Of a DNA stretch of 64,000 bases, positions 25,322 to 34,350 are shown piece after piece. Origin of the DNA: Actinobacteria bacterium OK074 (GTDB taxonomy: Bacteria; Actinomycetota; Actinomycetes; Streptomycetales; Streptomycetaceae). The stretch lies in NCBI GenBank assembly GCA_001298575.1, contig LJCV01000255.1, positions 1 through 64,000 of the forward strand, in the 5' to 3' direction. The notes under the pieces were generated by a model. It saw nothing but the letters and a program-made list of their open reading frames with translations, did no database searches and was not told the origin of the DNA. The translations under genes and the position numbers were made by a program. Numbering within the stretch: the stretch's first letter is position 1; each line of letters opens with the position of its first letter.

Positions 25322-25335
25322 TGTTGCGCGCAACA
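25322..25335. promoter_or_regulatory. 14-bp perfect palindrome upstream of the DUF2637 gene
   Basis: TGTTGCG-CGCAACA, 25 bases before the GTG start, where a promoter's -10/start region should lie. Strong candidate repressor operator. The rest of 25298-25558 is G-rich and holds no gene. Confidence 0.55.
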
Positions 25336-25558
25336 GAGTGGCACATGTGTACGGGGGCCGGGGGGCCGGTCCCCGCGATCTCCGGTGTGGTGCCCGGGAG
25401 GGTTGAGCACTCGGCGTCCGTAACTCGCTTGTGGGGGAGGGGAGTTGAAGGGTAAGGGGAGAGGGGGCGGGGCGCTGACCCGGAGTTGGATCGTAGCCGG
25501 GTCGTAGCCGGATGGGTCAGCCCTGCGGATCAGCCCTGCGGCTTGGCGGCTCTGCGGC

Positions 25559-26536
25559 TCAGCCCTTCGACGTCGACTTGGTTGGGGTCGGGGTCGGGGA
25601 TGCGGACGTGGAGGCCGACTTCGTGGGGGACTTGGACGGGGACTTGGACGCCGACTTCGTCGGAGTCGGGCTGCTGCTCGTGCCCGAACCCGTGCCGCTG
25701 CCCGTCTTGCCGTCGCCCGAGCCATTTGCCGTCGACACCGCGGTGATGACCTCCTCGGCGGCCTTCTCCGCCAGCTTGGCGAGGTCGTCGGCGTTCGGGG
25801 TCTTGTCACCGGCCAGGCCGGCGCCGTTGTAGTCGACCGTCACGACCACGTTCTCCACGCGCGCGACCACCGTCTGCTGCTTGAAGGCGCCTTCCTTCTT
25901 CTTCAGGTCGTAGCGCACCACCGTCGCCTGGTCGCCCGTGTCGGCCACCGCCGCCGTCTTGACGTTCTTCGCCTCGTCCACCGACTGCGCTTCCTGGACC
26001 TGCTTGGCGTAGAAGTCCTTCGCGAGCTGCTCGCCCGAGCCGCGCGTGTCACTGTTCTCGAAGCGGAGCAGGGAGACGTTCAGCCAGCGGAACTGGGAAC
26101 CCTTGACGCCGTTGTTGGCGAGACTGCTCCACGAGCAGCTCACCCGCGAGCCCGCCTCGTCGGCCGAGCCCGCCTTGCCGGACTTCACGCCCTTGGGGAC
26201 CAGGGTCTCCAGCGTCTTCTTCGAGAGCGTGGAGCAGGAGGACGGGAGGGTGTCGTACGCGGTCTGCGTGATGGCGCCCGCGCCGCTGTTCGCGGAGGCG
26301 CCGCCGCCTGCGCTGGTGCTCGCGCTGGGGGAGGGGCTGGTGGCGGCCGTGGAGCCCTTGGAGGCGTCGTCCGAGCCGGAGGAACAGGCGGCGCCCAGGA
26401 ACAGCACCGGAACGGCGGCGGCCACGCAGACGATCAGGCGGCGGTGGTGGCGGCTGCGTACGGGGCGCGGGGCGGCGCGCCGTATGTGCGGGTCACTTCC
26501 GTCAAACGGCTGCTCGTGCTGTGCGGCTCGGTGCAT
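25559..26536 (-). CDS. DUF3558-like lipoprotein
   Basis: 325 residues. ATG 26536 with GAAGGA. Positively charged start, hydrophobic segment LIVCVAAAVPVLFLGAACSS with a lipobox-like Cys, a Ser/Thr/Gly linker, then a domain with paired Cys (LPSSCSTLSKKTLETLVP ... RVSCSWSSLANN) and FRWLNVSLLRFEN, VVVTVDYNGAGLAGDKTPN, matching the DUF3558 type of actinobacterial cell-surface lipoproteins. The C-terminus is a Ser/Lys/Pro/Thr repeat tail (KSPSKSPTKSAS). Followed, in transcription order, by no coupled gene; a paralogous lipoprotein lies upstream on the same strand. Role unknown. Confidence 0.75.
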   Translation of the reverse strand: MHRAAQHEQPFDGSDPHIRRAAPRPVRSRHHRRLIVCVAAAVPVLFLGAACSSGSDDASKGSTAATSPSPSASTSAGGGASANSGAGAITQTAYDTLPSSCSTLSKKTLETLVPKGVKSGKAGSADEAGSRVSCSWSSLANNGVKGSQFRWLNVSLLRFENSDTRGSGEQLAKDFYAKQVQEAQSVDEAKNVKTAAVADTGDQATVVRYDLKKKEGAFKQQTVVARVENVVVTVDYNGAGLAGDKTPNADDLAKLAEKAAEEVITAVSTANGSGDGKTGSGTGSGTSSSPTPTKSASKSPSKSPTKSASTSASPTPTPTKSTSKG

Positions 26537-26762
26537 GGTTCCTTCACTCGTCACGGCTCGTGGTGCGTACGGTCGCGGTCCGGCCCCCGACGCCGTACTC
26601 GACCACTTTCGTGATCGACGCTTTCGTGACCCTTCGCGACGGCTTCGCGAGGTCTTTGCGACGTCTTGGACCGGTCCGAGGGGCCACGGTACGCGGTGAA
26701 GGACTCGTGCGGTTCCTGTTCGCGGGCTTTGCGTCCACGCCCCCGACGGCACCCGGGGGCGG

Positions 26763-27623
26763 CTAGCTCCCCAGCGAGTCGGCCAGCTGCTTGGCCAGAT
26801 TCTGCGCCCTGCCCTGCATTTCCTCGCTGTCGGGGACCTCGCCGGTGGCCGTCGGCTGCTCGGCGTACTGGACGGTCACGATCACGTTGGACGTGCGGAA
26901 CGCCACAGTCACCGTCCGGAGATCGGAACTGCTCAGCTCGTCGTTGAGGAACGCCTCGTCGCCGAGACTGCCGAGGGTGCGGGGCTGGAGGGCGGTGGGG
27001 GTGCCGGACGGGGTCGCGGGGGCGGTGGCGCTCGCGGAGGAGGAGTCGGAGGGGGTGGGGGAGGAGGGGGTGGCGCTCGCGGTCCCCGAGGAACCCGAGG
27101 AAGAGGAAGTCTCCGCCGAAGAGGATGAAGTGGACGACGAGGATGACGAACTCGCGGTGGTCTTCGGGATGTCGGCCGCGTCCTGCTTCGCGGCGAAGAC
27201 CCGGGCCGAGGCGGTGTCGTCGCTGACGGCGGCGTCGTAGGAGACGACCCGCTCGAAGTCGACGAGCAGCCGGTCGGTCGCGTCGGACGACTCCGCCTTC
27301 CAACTGCAGCCGGAGCGGCGGTCGTTGTTGTACGTGAGGGTGGCGGTACCGGCGTACGCCTTGTCCTGCGCCTCCTCGTCGGAGATCTTCTTCAGCCCCG
27401 GCAGGAGGGAGTCGAGGGTGCTGTGGCCGACGGAGGTGCAGGCGTCGGAGAGCGTGGTGAAACGGCCGGGCTGCGCGGCGGTGGCGCTCGTGGTGGAGTC
27501 GCCGGCCTTCGAGTCGTCCGTGGAGTCGTTGCTTCCGGAACCACCGGTGCAGGCGGCGAGCAAGGCCGCGAGGAGCACGGCGGCGCCCGGGACGTACGCC
27601 TTCCGATGCGTGTTCCGATGCAT
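26763..27623 (-). CDS. DUF3558-like lipoprotein, paralogue of the next
   Basis: 286 residues, ATG 27623 with GAGGAG. The lipobox is a clean LLAALLAAC. The mature region shares the layout of the lipoprotein at 25559: Cys-containing opening (LSDACTSVGHSTLDSLLP), YNNDRRSGCSWKAESSDATD, a strand DRLLVDFERVVSYDA and a closing FRTSNVIVTVQYAEQPTATG. A long serine/Thr/Pro spacer of about 60 residues interrupts the middle. The two genes probably arose by duplication. Two 20-bp direct repeats stand just before its ribosome site. Confidence 0.75.
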   Translation of the reverse strand: MHRNTHRKAYVPGAAVLLAALLAACTGGSGSNDSTDDSKAGDSTTSATAAQPGRFTTLSDACTSVGHSTLDSLLPGLKKISDEEAQDKAYAGTATLTYNNDRRSGCSWKAESSDATDRLLVDFERVVSYDAAVSDDTASARVFAAKQDAADIPKTTASSSSSSSTSSSSAETSSSSGSSGTASATPSSPTPSDSSSASATAPATPSGTPTALQPRTLGSLGDEAFLNDELSSSDLRTVTVAFRTSNVIVTVQYAEQPTATGEVPDSEEMQGRAQNLAKQLADSLGS

Positions 27624-27634
27624 GGCGGAAGCTC

Positions 27635-27674
27635 CTCTCGACCGGTGGTGACGTCTCTCGACCGGCGGTGACGT
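27635..27674 (-). repeat. Two 20-bp direct repeats upstream of the lipoprotein gene
   Basis: CTCTCGACCGGTGGTGACGT at 27635-27654 and the same with one T-to-C change at 27655-27674, abutting and ending 12 bases before the start codon. Possible paired regulator sites or a leader element. The remaining intergenic stretch to rtcB (27675-27828) is slightly AT-rich and may hold the divergent promoters. Confidence 0.8.
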
Positions 27675-27828
27675 GGTGGTTATTCGGTTGCCGTGGGGTG
27701 TGGCTCCCTGGAGACAATGTCTATCGCACGCAGAGCCGTGGACGCCGGTCCGTTGTCCCATACGTCGACCTTGGCGCCGTTTTTGCGATGAGTGACTTTT
27801 GTAATGAATCCGGGGGAATGAGGAAGAA

Positions 27829-29022
27829 ATGTCGTACGTAGAGATACCGGGCGCCAAAGTCCCGATCCGCATGTGGGCGGACCCGACGTCGGTCGAGGAC
27901 GTGGCGATGCGGCAGCTGCACAACGTCGCCACGCTCCCGTGGATCAAGGGCCTGGCCGTGATGCCGGACGTCCACTACGGGAAGGGCGCGACGGTCGGAT
28001 CGGTCATCGCGATGCAGGGGGCGGTGTGCCCGGCGGCGGTCGGGGTGGACATCGGCTGCGGAATGTCCGCCGTCAAGACGTCGCTGACCGCCAATGACCT
28101 GCCGGGGGATCTTTCCCGACTGCGGTCGAAGATCGAGCAGGCCATTCCGGTGGGGCGGGGGATGCATGACACCGCCGTTGAGCCTGGGCGGTTCTTCGGG
28201 TTCGGTACGGCTGGGTGGGATGACTTCTGGGGGCGGTTCGACGGGGTTGCCGAGGCGGTGAAATTCCGTCAGGAGCGGGCCGTCAAGCAGATGGGAACAC
28301 TCGGAAGCGGAAATCATTTTTGCGAAGTTTGCGTAGATATGTCCGGTTCGGTGTGGCTCATGCTGCACTCCGGTTCCCGGAACATCGGCAAGGAACTGGC
28401 CGAGCATCACATCGGAATGGCCCAGAAACTCCCGCACAACCAGGGTCTGGTCGACCGTGACCTCGCGGTCTTCATCGCGGACACCCCGCAGATGGCGGCG
28501 TACCGCAACGACCTGTTCTGGGCACAGGAGTACGCGAAATACAACCGCACGATCATGATGGCGCTGCTCAAGGACGTCGTCAGCAAGGAATTCAAGAAGG
28601 CGAAGCCGACCTTCGAGCCGGAAATCTCCTGCCACCACAACTACGTGGCGGAAGAGCGGTACGAGGGTATGAACCTGCTGGTCACCCGTAAGGGAGCCAT
28701 TCGTGCGGGCGCGGGCGAGTACGGCATCATTCCCGGCTCGATGGGCACGGGTTCGTACATCGTGAAGGGCCTTGGCAACGAAAAGGCGTTCAACTCGGCG
28801 TCGCACGGCGCGGGTCGGCGCATGAGTCGGAACGCGGCGAAGCGTCGTTTCACGATGAAGGACCTGGAGGAGCAGACACAGGGTGTGGAGTGCCGCAAGG
28901 ACTCCGGCGTCGTGGACGAGATCCCGGCCGCGTACAAGCCGATCGAGCAGGTCATCGACCAGCAGCGGGACCTGGTGGAGGTGGTGGCGAAGCTGAAGCA
29001 GGTCGTGTGCGTGAAGGGTTAG
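27829..29022 (+). CDS. rtcB: RNA-splicing ligase RtcB
   Basis: 397-residue GTP/Mn-dependent ligase joining 2',3'-cyclic phosphate or 3'-phosphate RNA ends to 5'-OH ends, used in RNA repair. Family motifs are complete: IKGLAVMPDVHYGKGATVGS, GVDIGCGMSAVKTS, MGTLGSGNHFCEV, WLMLHSGSRNIGKELAE, EISCHHNYVAEERY and FNSASHGAGRRMSRNAAK, whose His carries the guanylate. ATG start with GAGGAAG. No archease, RtcA or RNase partner is next to it, so its damage source or regulation is not visible. Codon use near 28240-28350 is less GC-biased than neighbours. Confidence 0.96.
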   Translation: MSYVEIPGAKVPIRMWADPTSVEDVAMRQLHNVATLPWIKGLAVMPDVHYGKGATVGSVIAMQGAVCPAAVGVDIGCGMSAVKTSLTANDLPGDLSRLRSKIEQAIPVGRGMHDTAVEPGRFFGFGTAGWDDFWGRFDGVAEAVKFRQERAVKQMGTLGSGNHFCEVCVDMSGSVWLMLHSGSRNIGKELAEHHIGMAQKLPHNQGLVDRDLAVFIADTPQMAAYRNDLFWAQEYAKYNRTIMMALLKDVVSKEFKKAKPTFEPEISCHHNYVAEERYEGMNLLVTRKGAIRAGAGEYGIIPGSMGTGSYIVKGLGNEKAFNSASHGAGRRMSRNAAKRRFTMKDLEEQTQGVECRKDSGVVDEIPAAYKPIEQVIDQQRDLVEVVAKLKQVVCVKG

Positions 29023-29083
29023 TCCTGATGAACCCGTGCACTCGGCCCAAGCGCCGTCGCCATCCTGCCTCGCCCCACTCGTT

Positions 29084-29314
29084 CTACTTGTTCGCGTGCG
29101 TCACCGCATAAATCATCACGAACGCGATGATGTGGATTCCGAACAGGAAATAGGCCAGGAAATACCAGACGTGGCGTTCGTTCTTCGTTTCCTGGGTGAG
29201 GTGGCGTTGTTCGCGTTCGCGTTGCAGCGCCGCCTTTTCCTCGGCCCAGGTCAGGTCGCGCGGGGGGTCCTCGGGCGAGTTCGAGTCCGAGTTCGCGTCC
29301 GGGGCCGGCATCAT
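29084..29314 (-). CDS. Small single-pass membrane protein
   Basis: 76 residues; its ATG overlaps the stop of the SDR gene (ATGA) with GGGAGG inside the SDR's last codons. Acidic/Pro N-terminus, a charged helix DLTWAEEKAALQREREQRHL, then one membrane helix WYFLAYFLFGIHIIAFVMIY near the C-terminus. Tail-anchored layout. Family unknown to me; translational coupling suggests a link with the dehydrogenase. Confidence 0.7.
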   Translation of the reverse strand: MMPAPDANSDSNSPEDPPRDLTWAEEKAALQREREQRHLTQETKNERHVWYFLAYFLFGIHIIAFVMIYAVTHANK

Positions 29315-30090
29315 GCCTCCCGGTGGACCTTTGTGTTGGATGCCTGGGCGCGGGGGCGCAGGACGAGGAGGTCGACGTTGACGTGGTGGGGGCGGGTGAT
29401 CGCCCAGGTGATGGTGTCGGCGACGTCGTCCGCGGTGAGGGGCTCGGCCACGCCCTCGTAGACCTTCGCCGCCTTCGCCGCGTCGCCCCGGTAGCGGGTC
29501 ACCGCGAACTCGTCCGTCTTGACCATGCCCGGTGCGATCTCGATCACCCGTACCGGCGTGCCCACGATCTCCAGGCGCAGGGTCTCCGTCAGGACGTGTG
29601 CGCCGTGCTTCGCGGCCACGTAGCCCGCGCCGCCCTCGTACGTGCCGTGGCCCGCCGTCGAGGAGACGACGACGATGGTGCCGTCGCCGCTCGCCGTCAG
29701 CGCGGGCAGCAGGGCCTGGGTGACGTGGAGGGTGCCGATGACGTTCGTCTCGTACATCCGGCGCCAGTCGTCCGGGTCGCCGCTGGCGACCGGGTCCGCG
29801 CCGAGCGCGCCGCCCGCGTTGTTCACCAGGACGCCGATCGTCCTGAACGCGCCCGCGAACTCGTCGACCGCCGCCCGGTCCGTGATGTCCAGCGCGTACG
29901 CCGTCGCCGAGTGGCCCGCCGCGGTCAGCTCCTCCGCGAGCGCCTCGATACGGTCCTTGCGGCGGGCGGTGAGGACGACGCGGTAGCCCGCGGCGGCGAG
30001 CTGCCGGGCCGTCGCGGCGCCGATTCCGCTGCTGGCCCCGGTGACGACGGCGATGCGCGAGGCGGCGGACGGGGCGGCGGCGGGCGTCAT
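29311..30090 (-). CDS. Short-chain dehydrogenase/reductase
   Basis: 259-residue classical SDR. NADP-binding TGASSGIG follows strand RIAVVTG; VVLTARRKDRIEALAEEL suggests NADP preference. NNAG, catalytic Ser in IVVVSSTAGHG and YVAAK complete the active site; APGMVKTDEF matches the usual C-terminal loop. Most similar in pattern to the YdfG/serine 3-dehydrogenase subgroup, substrate uncertain. Coupled to the small membrane protein downstream. Confidence 0.9.
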   Translation of the reverse strand: MTPAAAPSAASRIAVVTGASSGIGAATARQLAAAGYRVVLTARRKDRIEALAEELTAAGHSATAYALDITDRAAVDEFAGAFRTIGVLVNNAGGALGADPVASGDPDDWRRMYETNVIGTLHVTQALLPALTASGDGTIVVVSSTAGHGTYEGGAGYVAAKHGAHVLTETLRLEIVGTPVRVIEIAPGMVKTDEFAVTRYRGDAAKAAKVYEGVAEPLTADDVADTITWAITRPHHVNVDLLVLRPRAQASNTKVHREA

Positions 30091-30189
30091 CTGGCTGCTC
30101 CTGTGGGTGGACGCGTTCGCCCGTACGGGCGGCTTTCCCCCAGGATAGGCGGCTGCCCCTTCCCGGCTCCGGCTGGTGGCCCGTCGCGG

Positions 30190-30528
30190 TCAGTTGCCGT
30201 CCCTCGGCGCGTACATGATCACCGCCATGCCCGCCAGGCAGATCAGCGCTCCCGTCACGTCCCAGCGGTCCGGGCGGTAGCCGTCCGCCACCATCCCCCA
30301 CGCGATCGAACCCGCCACGAACACCCCGCCGTACCCCGCCAGTACGCGGCCGAACTCCGCGTCCGGCTGCAACGTCGCCGCGAAGCCGTACGCGCCCAGC
30401 GCCACCACCCCCGCGCCGATCCACACCCACCCGCGGTGCTCCTTCACCCCCTGCCACACCAGCCAGGCCCCGCCGATCTCGAAGACGGCGGCCAGGAGGA
30501 AGAGGGCGAGGGAGCGCAGCACGAGCAT
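30190..30528 (-). CDS. UPF0060/YnfA-like small membrane protein
   Basis: 112 residues with four membrane helices: VLRSLALFLLAAVFEIGGAW, WVWIGAGVVALGAYGFAATL, VLAGYGGVFVAGSIAWGMVA and VTGALICLAGMAVIMYAPRD. The pattern FEIGGAWLVWQ plus the GYGG(V/I)F stretch is characteristic of UPF0060 (YnfA), an EamA/SMR-like family proposed to be a small efflux transporter. ATG 30528, weak ribosome site. Confidence 0.85.
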   Translation of the reverse strand: MLVLRSLALFLLAAVFEIGGAWLVWQGVKEHRGWVWIGAGVVALGAYGFAATLQPDAEFGRVLAGYGGVFVAGSIAWGMVADGYRPDRWDVTGALICLAGMAVIMYAPRDGN

Positions 30529-30606
30529 GCGGTCACTTTCGCATGGCCGGTCCGGGTCACCTGTTGGAGGGCGCCTGGCCGCCACTCCCCGTGGGATACA
30601 TCGCGT

Positions 30607-31101
30607 ATGCGTACACGGATCACACGGTTCACACGGATCACACCGATCGTCTCCGGGGCCTGCGCCCTCGCCGCCGTCCTCACCCTCACCGCCGCCGCGG
30701 TCACCGTCCCCGAGGCCGACCTCGCCTACCACGGCTCCGTCGCCATGGCCGACGGCCGCGTCGACCTGCGCCTGACGCCGCAGAACCACGGCCCCGCCGA
30801 CGTCCCCGACGCGACCGTACGGCTGCGCTGGTCCGTGCCGCTCGCCGACCGGCAGGACGCGCGGGCGCTGCCCGTGGACTGTGCCCGCGCGGACGAGCGG
30901 ACGGTGCTGTGCCGGACCGGGCCGCTGCCCGCCGGCACCCTCGGGGAGCGGCTCCGGCTGCGGCTCAGGCTGAAGGGCGCGCCCGACGGGGTCACGCTCG
31001 GTATCGACACGGTGTGGGGCGGCGGGGCGGTGGACCGCAACCACGGCAACGACCGTCAGCGGGTGCTCGCCCTCGACACCGGGGATGTTTATTTCTTCTG
31101 A
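30607..31101 (+). CDS. Small exported protein with one Ig-like domain
   Basis: 164 residues. Signal sequence ITPIVSGACALAAVLTLTAA, then an all-beta domain resembling DUF11/CARDB-type Ig folds (RVDLRLTPQNHGPADVPDAT, VRLRWSVPLADRQDARALP), one possible disulfide (DCARADERTVLCRTG) and a C-terminal NHGNDRQRVLAL. Start ATG 30607 lacks a clear ribosome site. Function unknown; likely wall-associated or secreted. Confidence 0.65.
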   Translation: MRTRITRFTRITPIVSGACALAAVLTLTAAAVTVPEADLAYHGSVAMADGRVDLRLTPQNHGPADVPDATVRLRWSVPLADRQDARALPVDCARADERTVLCRTGPLPAGTLGERLRLRLRLKGAPDGVTLGIDTVWGGGAVDRNHGNDRQRVLALDTGDVYFF

Positions 31102-31180
31102 GCCCGGCCGACCTGGAGAAAACCTTCTGAAACCTTGACCATTTCAGGATGGCTTCAGGTACGTCCGCCACCGTTCGCCC

Positions 31181-32569
31181 ATGCATGGACACCGACCCCA
31201 CACCCCCGAAGCCGAGCGCAGCCGCCGCTGGTTCATGAACAAGGCGCTGCTCGCCGGAGGGGTCGCCGCCGTGGCGACCATGACCGGCTGCTCCAACGAC
31301 TCGTCGGACACGGCGAGTTCGTCCTCCGCCGCGCCCTCCGCCGCGCCCTCCGGTGGCGCCGGCATGCCCTCGGGCGGGCCCGGAGCCGGTGGTGGCGGCG
31401 GGGCCGGTGGCGGGATGGGGCCCGGGGCCTCGCAGATCAAGTACGCGGACGTCAAGGGCGTCACGGCCAACGGCACGGTCGTCGACGACCTGTTCACGAT
31501 CCACTCGACCGGTGTCTCCACGGACGGGCTGGTCAAGGCCGCGCAGGCGTTCCTGGACGGGCTCTCCGCGAAGGAGCGCAAGTCCTGCACGTTCGACGTC
31601 GACGCCGACGAATGGACGGCCTGGAGCAACGTCGACGGCTACGCGCGCAAGGGCGTCCGCATGGGCGACCTGACCGACAAGAAGCGCGACCTCGGGTACG
31701 CGCTGCTCGGCGTCGCGCTCTCCGCCGACGGGCTCACCCAGACCCGCAACATCATGAAGCTCAACCAGTTCCTGGGCGACTCCAACGGCGGCAACCAGAA
31801 GACCCTGACCGAGGGCCACTACTTCTTCACCTTCATGGGCACCCCGTCGACGACGAAGCCGTGGGGCTTCCAGTACGAGGGCCACCACGTCGCCATCAAC
31901 TACTTCGTGCTGGGCGACCAGGTCGTCATGACGCCGACGTTCATGGGCTCCGAGCCGACGACGGCCACGTACAAGGGCGAGAAGATCACCCTGTTCCGGC
32001 CCGAGACGACCGCCGGTCTGGCGATGATCCGCTCCCTCACCAAGGCGCAGCTCGCCAAGGCGGTCTCCTCGCAGGACAACGGCAACGAGGACATGAAGGC
32101 GGGCGCCGGCTCGGACAACCTCAAGCTCGCCTACGAGGGCGTCCGCGGCTCCGAACTCACCTCCGCGCAGCGGGAGAAGCTCCTCGACGTGGCCCGCGTG
32201 TACATCGGTTACATCAACGAGGGGCACGCCGACGTCAAGATGACCGAGGTCGAGAAGCACCTCGACGACACGTACTTCTACTGGATGGGCAAGACGAAGG
32301 ACGACTCCGCCTTCTACTACCGGATCCACAGCCCGGTCGTGCTCATCGAGTACGACGCCCAGGCCCCGCTCTTCTACCACGAGGCGTCCTCCGCGAGCCC
32401 GAGCGCCAGCGCAACTGCCAGTGCGGGCAACGGCAGTGGCCCCGGCGGCGGCATGGGCATGGGCGGCGGCACGCCCTCCCAGGAGCACATCCACACCATC
32501 ATCCGCACCCCCAACGGGGGCGACTACGGCATCGACCTCCTCAAGCTCCACCTGGAGAACGACCACTGA
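31181..32569 (+). CDS. DUF3500 lipoprotein, Tat-type signal
   Basis: 462 residues. N-terminus SRRWFMNKALLAGG contains a twin-Arg motif followed by a hydrophobic stretch and TGC, a Tat lipoprotein signal. A Ser/Ala/Gly linker precedes the DUF3500 domain: GLSAKERKSCTFDVDADEW, LNQFLGDSNGGNQKTLTEGH, YFFTFMGTP, PWGFQYEGHHVAINYFVLGD and YYRIHSPVVLIEYDAQAPLF, with the His-rich end EHIHTIIRTPNGGDYGIDLL. The many His/Glu motifs suggest metal-dependent chemistry, but DUF3500 has no assigned activity that I know of. No convincing ribosome site before ATG 31181. Confidence 0.85.
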   Translation: MHGHRPHTPEAERSRRWFMNKALLAGGVAAVATMTGCSNDSSDTASSSSAAPSAAPSGGAGMPSGGPGAGGGGGAGGGMGPGASQIKYADVKGVTANGTVVDDLFTIHSTGVSTDGLVKAAQAFLDGLSAKERKSCTFDVDADEWTAWSNVDGYARKGVRMGDLTDKKRDLGYALLGVALSADGLTQTRNIMKLNQFLGDSNGGNQKTLTEGHYFFTFMGTPSTTKPWGFQYEGHHVAINYFVLGDQVVMTPTFMGSEPTTATYKGEKITLFRPETTAGLAMIRSLTKAQLAKAVSSQDNGNEDMKAGAGSDNLKLAYEGVRGSELTSAQREKLLDVARVYIGYINEGHADVKMTEVEKHLDDTYFYWMGKTKDDSAFYYRIHSPVVLIEYDAQAPLFYHEASSASPSASATASAGNGSGPGGGMGMGGGTPSQEHIHTIIRTPNGGDYGIDLLKLHLENDH

Positions 32570-32678
32570 GGCCATAAAACAGGGGAACACCGAGCCATCT
32601 CCTCCCCTCGGCCTCCGGCCGGACCCCGGCACTCCCGCTGCCGAAGTCCGGCCGGAGGCCCCCCACTTGGCGGCCTCC

Positions 32679-34250
32679 TCACTCGCCCCGCGGCGCCACC
32701 CAAGCCGCCCAATGGGTGCCCCGCAGGTGGAACCGTGTCCACGTCCGCGCATACCCCGGACGGGGCTCGGCGCGCGAGGACAGCGCGACCACCGGCTGCC
32801 GGTTCTCCGCCCGCGCCACGACCCGACTCGCCGTCGTGGATGCGTTGTTGCCGTCCGTTTCGGCGGACGCGCACCCGGCGTCGTATGCCACCGGAAGGGC
32901 GTGCGAACCGGTGATCAGGCAGCCACCGCCGTGGATGCCGAGGTCGCGCAGGTCGCGGGCGGCGGTGCGGTAGAGGCGGTCGGTCCGGACCGCCTCTGCC
33001 GTCACCTTCTGGACGACGACGAACTGCGACGCCACGTGCAGCGCCACCAGCACACTCACCACCGCGACCAGCCACCGCCGTCCGGCCGTCGCCCGCACCA
33101 CCAGCCCGGCGATCGGCAGCGCGAGCAGCGCGTACGCCGGCATCAGGAACCGCGGCGCCGAGTAACTGATCAGCAGCAGGTACGGCACCGCCAGCGCGCC
33201 CGCGGCGGCCAGCGGGAGCACTACCCTTTCGCGCCCAACTCCCTTGTCCCGTACGGCGATCACCAGTGCCACCGCCGCGAACACCGGCAGCGACAGCCAC
33301 CACACCCCCAGCGCCGGATGGTGCTGCTGGGCCGTGCACGACCAGCGGCACAGTTCGGGGCCGTCGAGGCTGCGCCAGGCGTTGTGGAAGTTGAGGTGCG
33401 GGCTCATGCCGCCCTCGGTCGCGGCGGAGGCGTGCAGCCGCTGCGGGATGCCGCCCCAGCGCGCGTACGCCTCGACGACCCACTGCGCCACCCCGGCCGC
33501 GAGCCCGCCGAGGAGGAACGGCAGGGTGCGCCGGTGCCGTCGTACGAACACGGCCGTGAGCAGGAGCGGGAGGGCGAGCCAGGCGACGTCCGAGATGCGC
33601 ATCAGGGCCACGACGACCAGGCAGGCCGCGCACCACCAGCGGGCGTACGGCTCGGTCGGCGCGCGCAGGAACCAGCCGAGCGCGGCGACCGCGGCCAGGG
33701 CCACCCAGAGGTTGGGCATGGCCTGGGGGCCGTAGAGCTGGGTCGTCCACAGGCTCGCGAAGAGCAGGGCGGCCACCGTGGTCACGGCGGGGCCCAGCAG
33801 GGGGCGCCAGGTGCGGTAGGCGGCGTAGAGGGCGAGGGCGGCGAGGACGGCCAGGTAGAGGCGGAGGGCGTGGGGGGAGTCCGTGACCGTCAGGAGCGGG
33901 GCGACGAGGAAGCTGATGCCGCGGGAGCGGGGCGCGGAGAAGTACGCGGCGGGGATGCGCGCGTTGACCTGGGAGACGTAGACGGTCTCGTCCCAGCCCA
34001 GCAGGTGCGCCAAGTGCGGGACGACCAGGGCGAGTTGGGCGGCGAGGTAGGCGAGGGCCACCAGGGCGAGCGCGGAGGGGCGACGGAAGAGCAGGGGCCG
34101 GTGAGGCCGGCCCGGGTGCGGGGGAACTCCCGGGCCGGCCGTGGGGGGCTCCCCCGCGCCGCCCACTGGGAAGGGGGCGCGGGGGAGGACTGTGGAGGGG
34201 GGGCGGGGGGAGGACGGTCCGGTGTCGTTCTCCGGTGCCTGAACCGCCAT
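32679..34250 (-). CDS. Polytopic membrane protein, GT39/ArnT-like glycosyltransferase
   Basis: 523 residues from ATG 34250, about eleven hydrophobic segments. The first periplasmic loop has HLLGWDETVYVSQVNARIPA, the acidic DE signature of GT-C polyprenyl-phosphate-sugar transferases. Later loops include PQAMPNLWVALAA and RISDVAWLALPLLL; a C-terminal extracytoplasmic domain contains Cys (GGGCLITGSHALPVAYDAGC). Likely transfers sugar from a lipid carrier to a wall or secreted acceptor. It follows the GT4 gene by about 100 bases on the same strand, suggesting a shared glycan pathway. Confidence 0.75.
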   Translation of the reverse strand: MAVQAPENDTGPSSPRPPSTVLPRAPFPVGGAGEPPTAGPGVPPHPGRPHRPLLFRRPSALALVALAYLAAQLALVVPHLAHLLGWDETVYVSQVNARIPAAYFSAPRSRGISFLVAPLLTVTDSPHALRLYLAVLAALALYAAYRTWRPLLGPAVTTVAALLFASLWTTQLYGPQAMPNLWVALAAVAALGWFLRAPTEPYARWWCAACLVVVALMRISDVAWLALPLLLTAVFVRRHRRTLPFLLGGLAAGVAQWVVEAYARWGGIPQRLHASAATEGGMSPHLNFHNAWRSLDGPELCRWSCTAQQHHPALGVWWLSLPVFAAVALVIAVRDKGVGRERVVLPLAAAGALAVPYLLLISYSAPRFLMPAYALLALPIAGLVVRATAGRRWLVAVVSVLVALHVASQFVVVQKVTAEAVRTDRLYRTAARDLRDLGIHGGGCLITGSHALPVAYDAGCASAETDGNNASTTASRVVARAENRQPVVALSSRAEPRPGYARTWTRFHLRGTHWAAWVAPRGE

Positions 34251-34350
34251 GTGCCACCCATCCCTACTTTTCGTGCTGTCAGATGTACGTCGTGCCGGGT
34301 CGGTTCTTCGTGGGCCGGTCAAGCCCGCGTCAAGTTCGGGTACGCCCATG

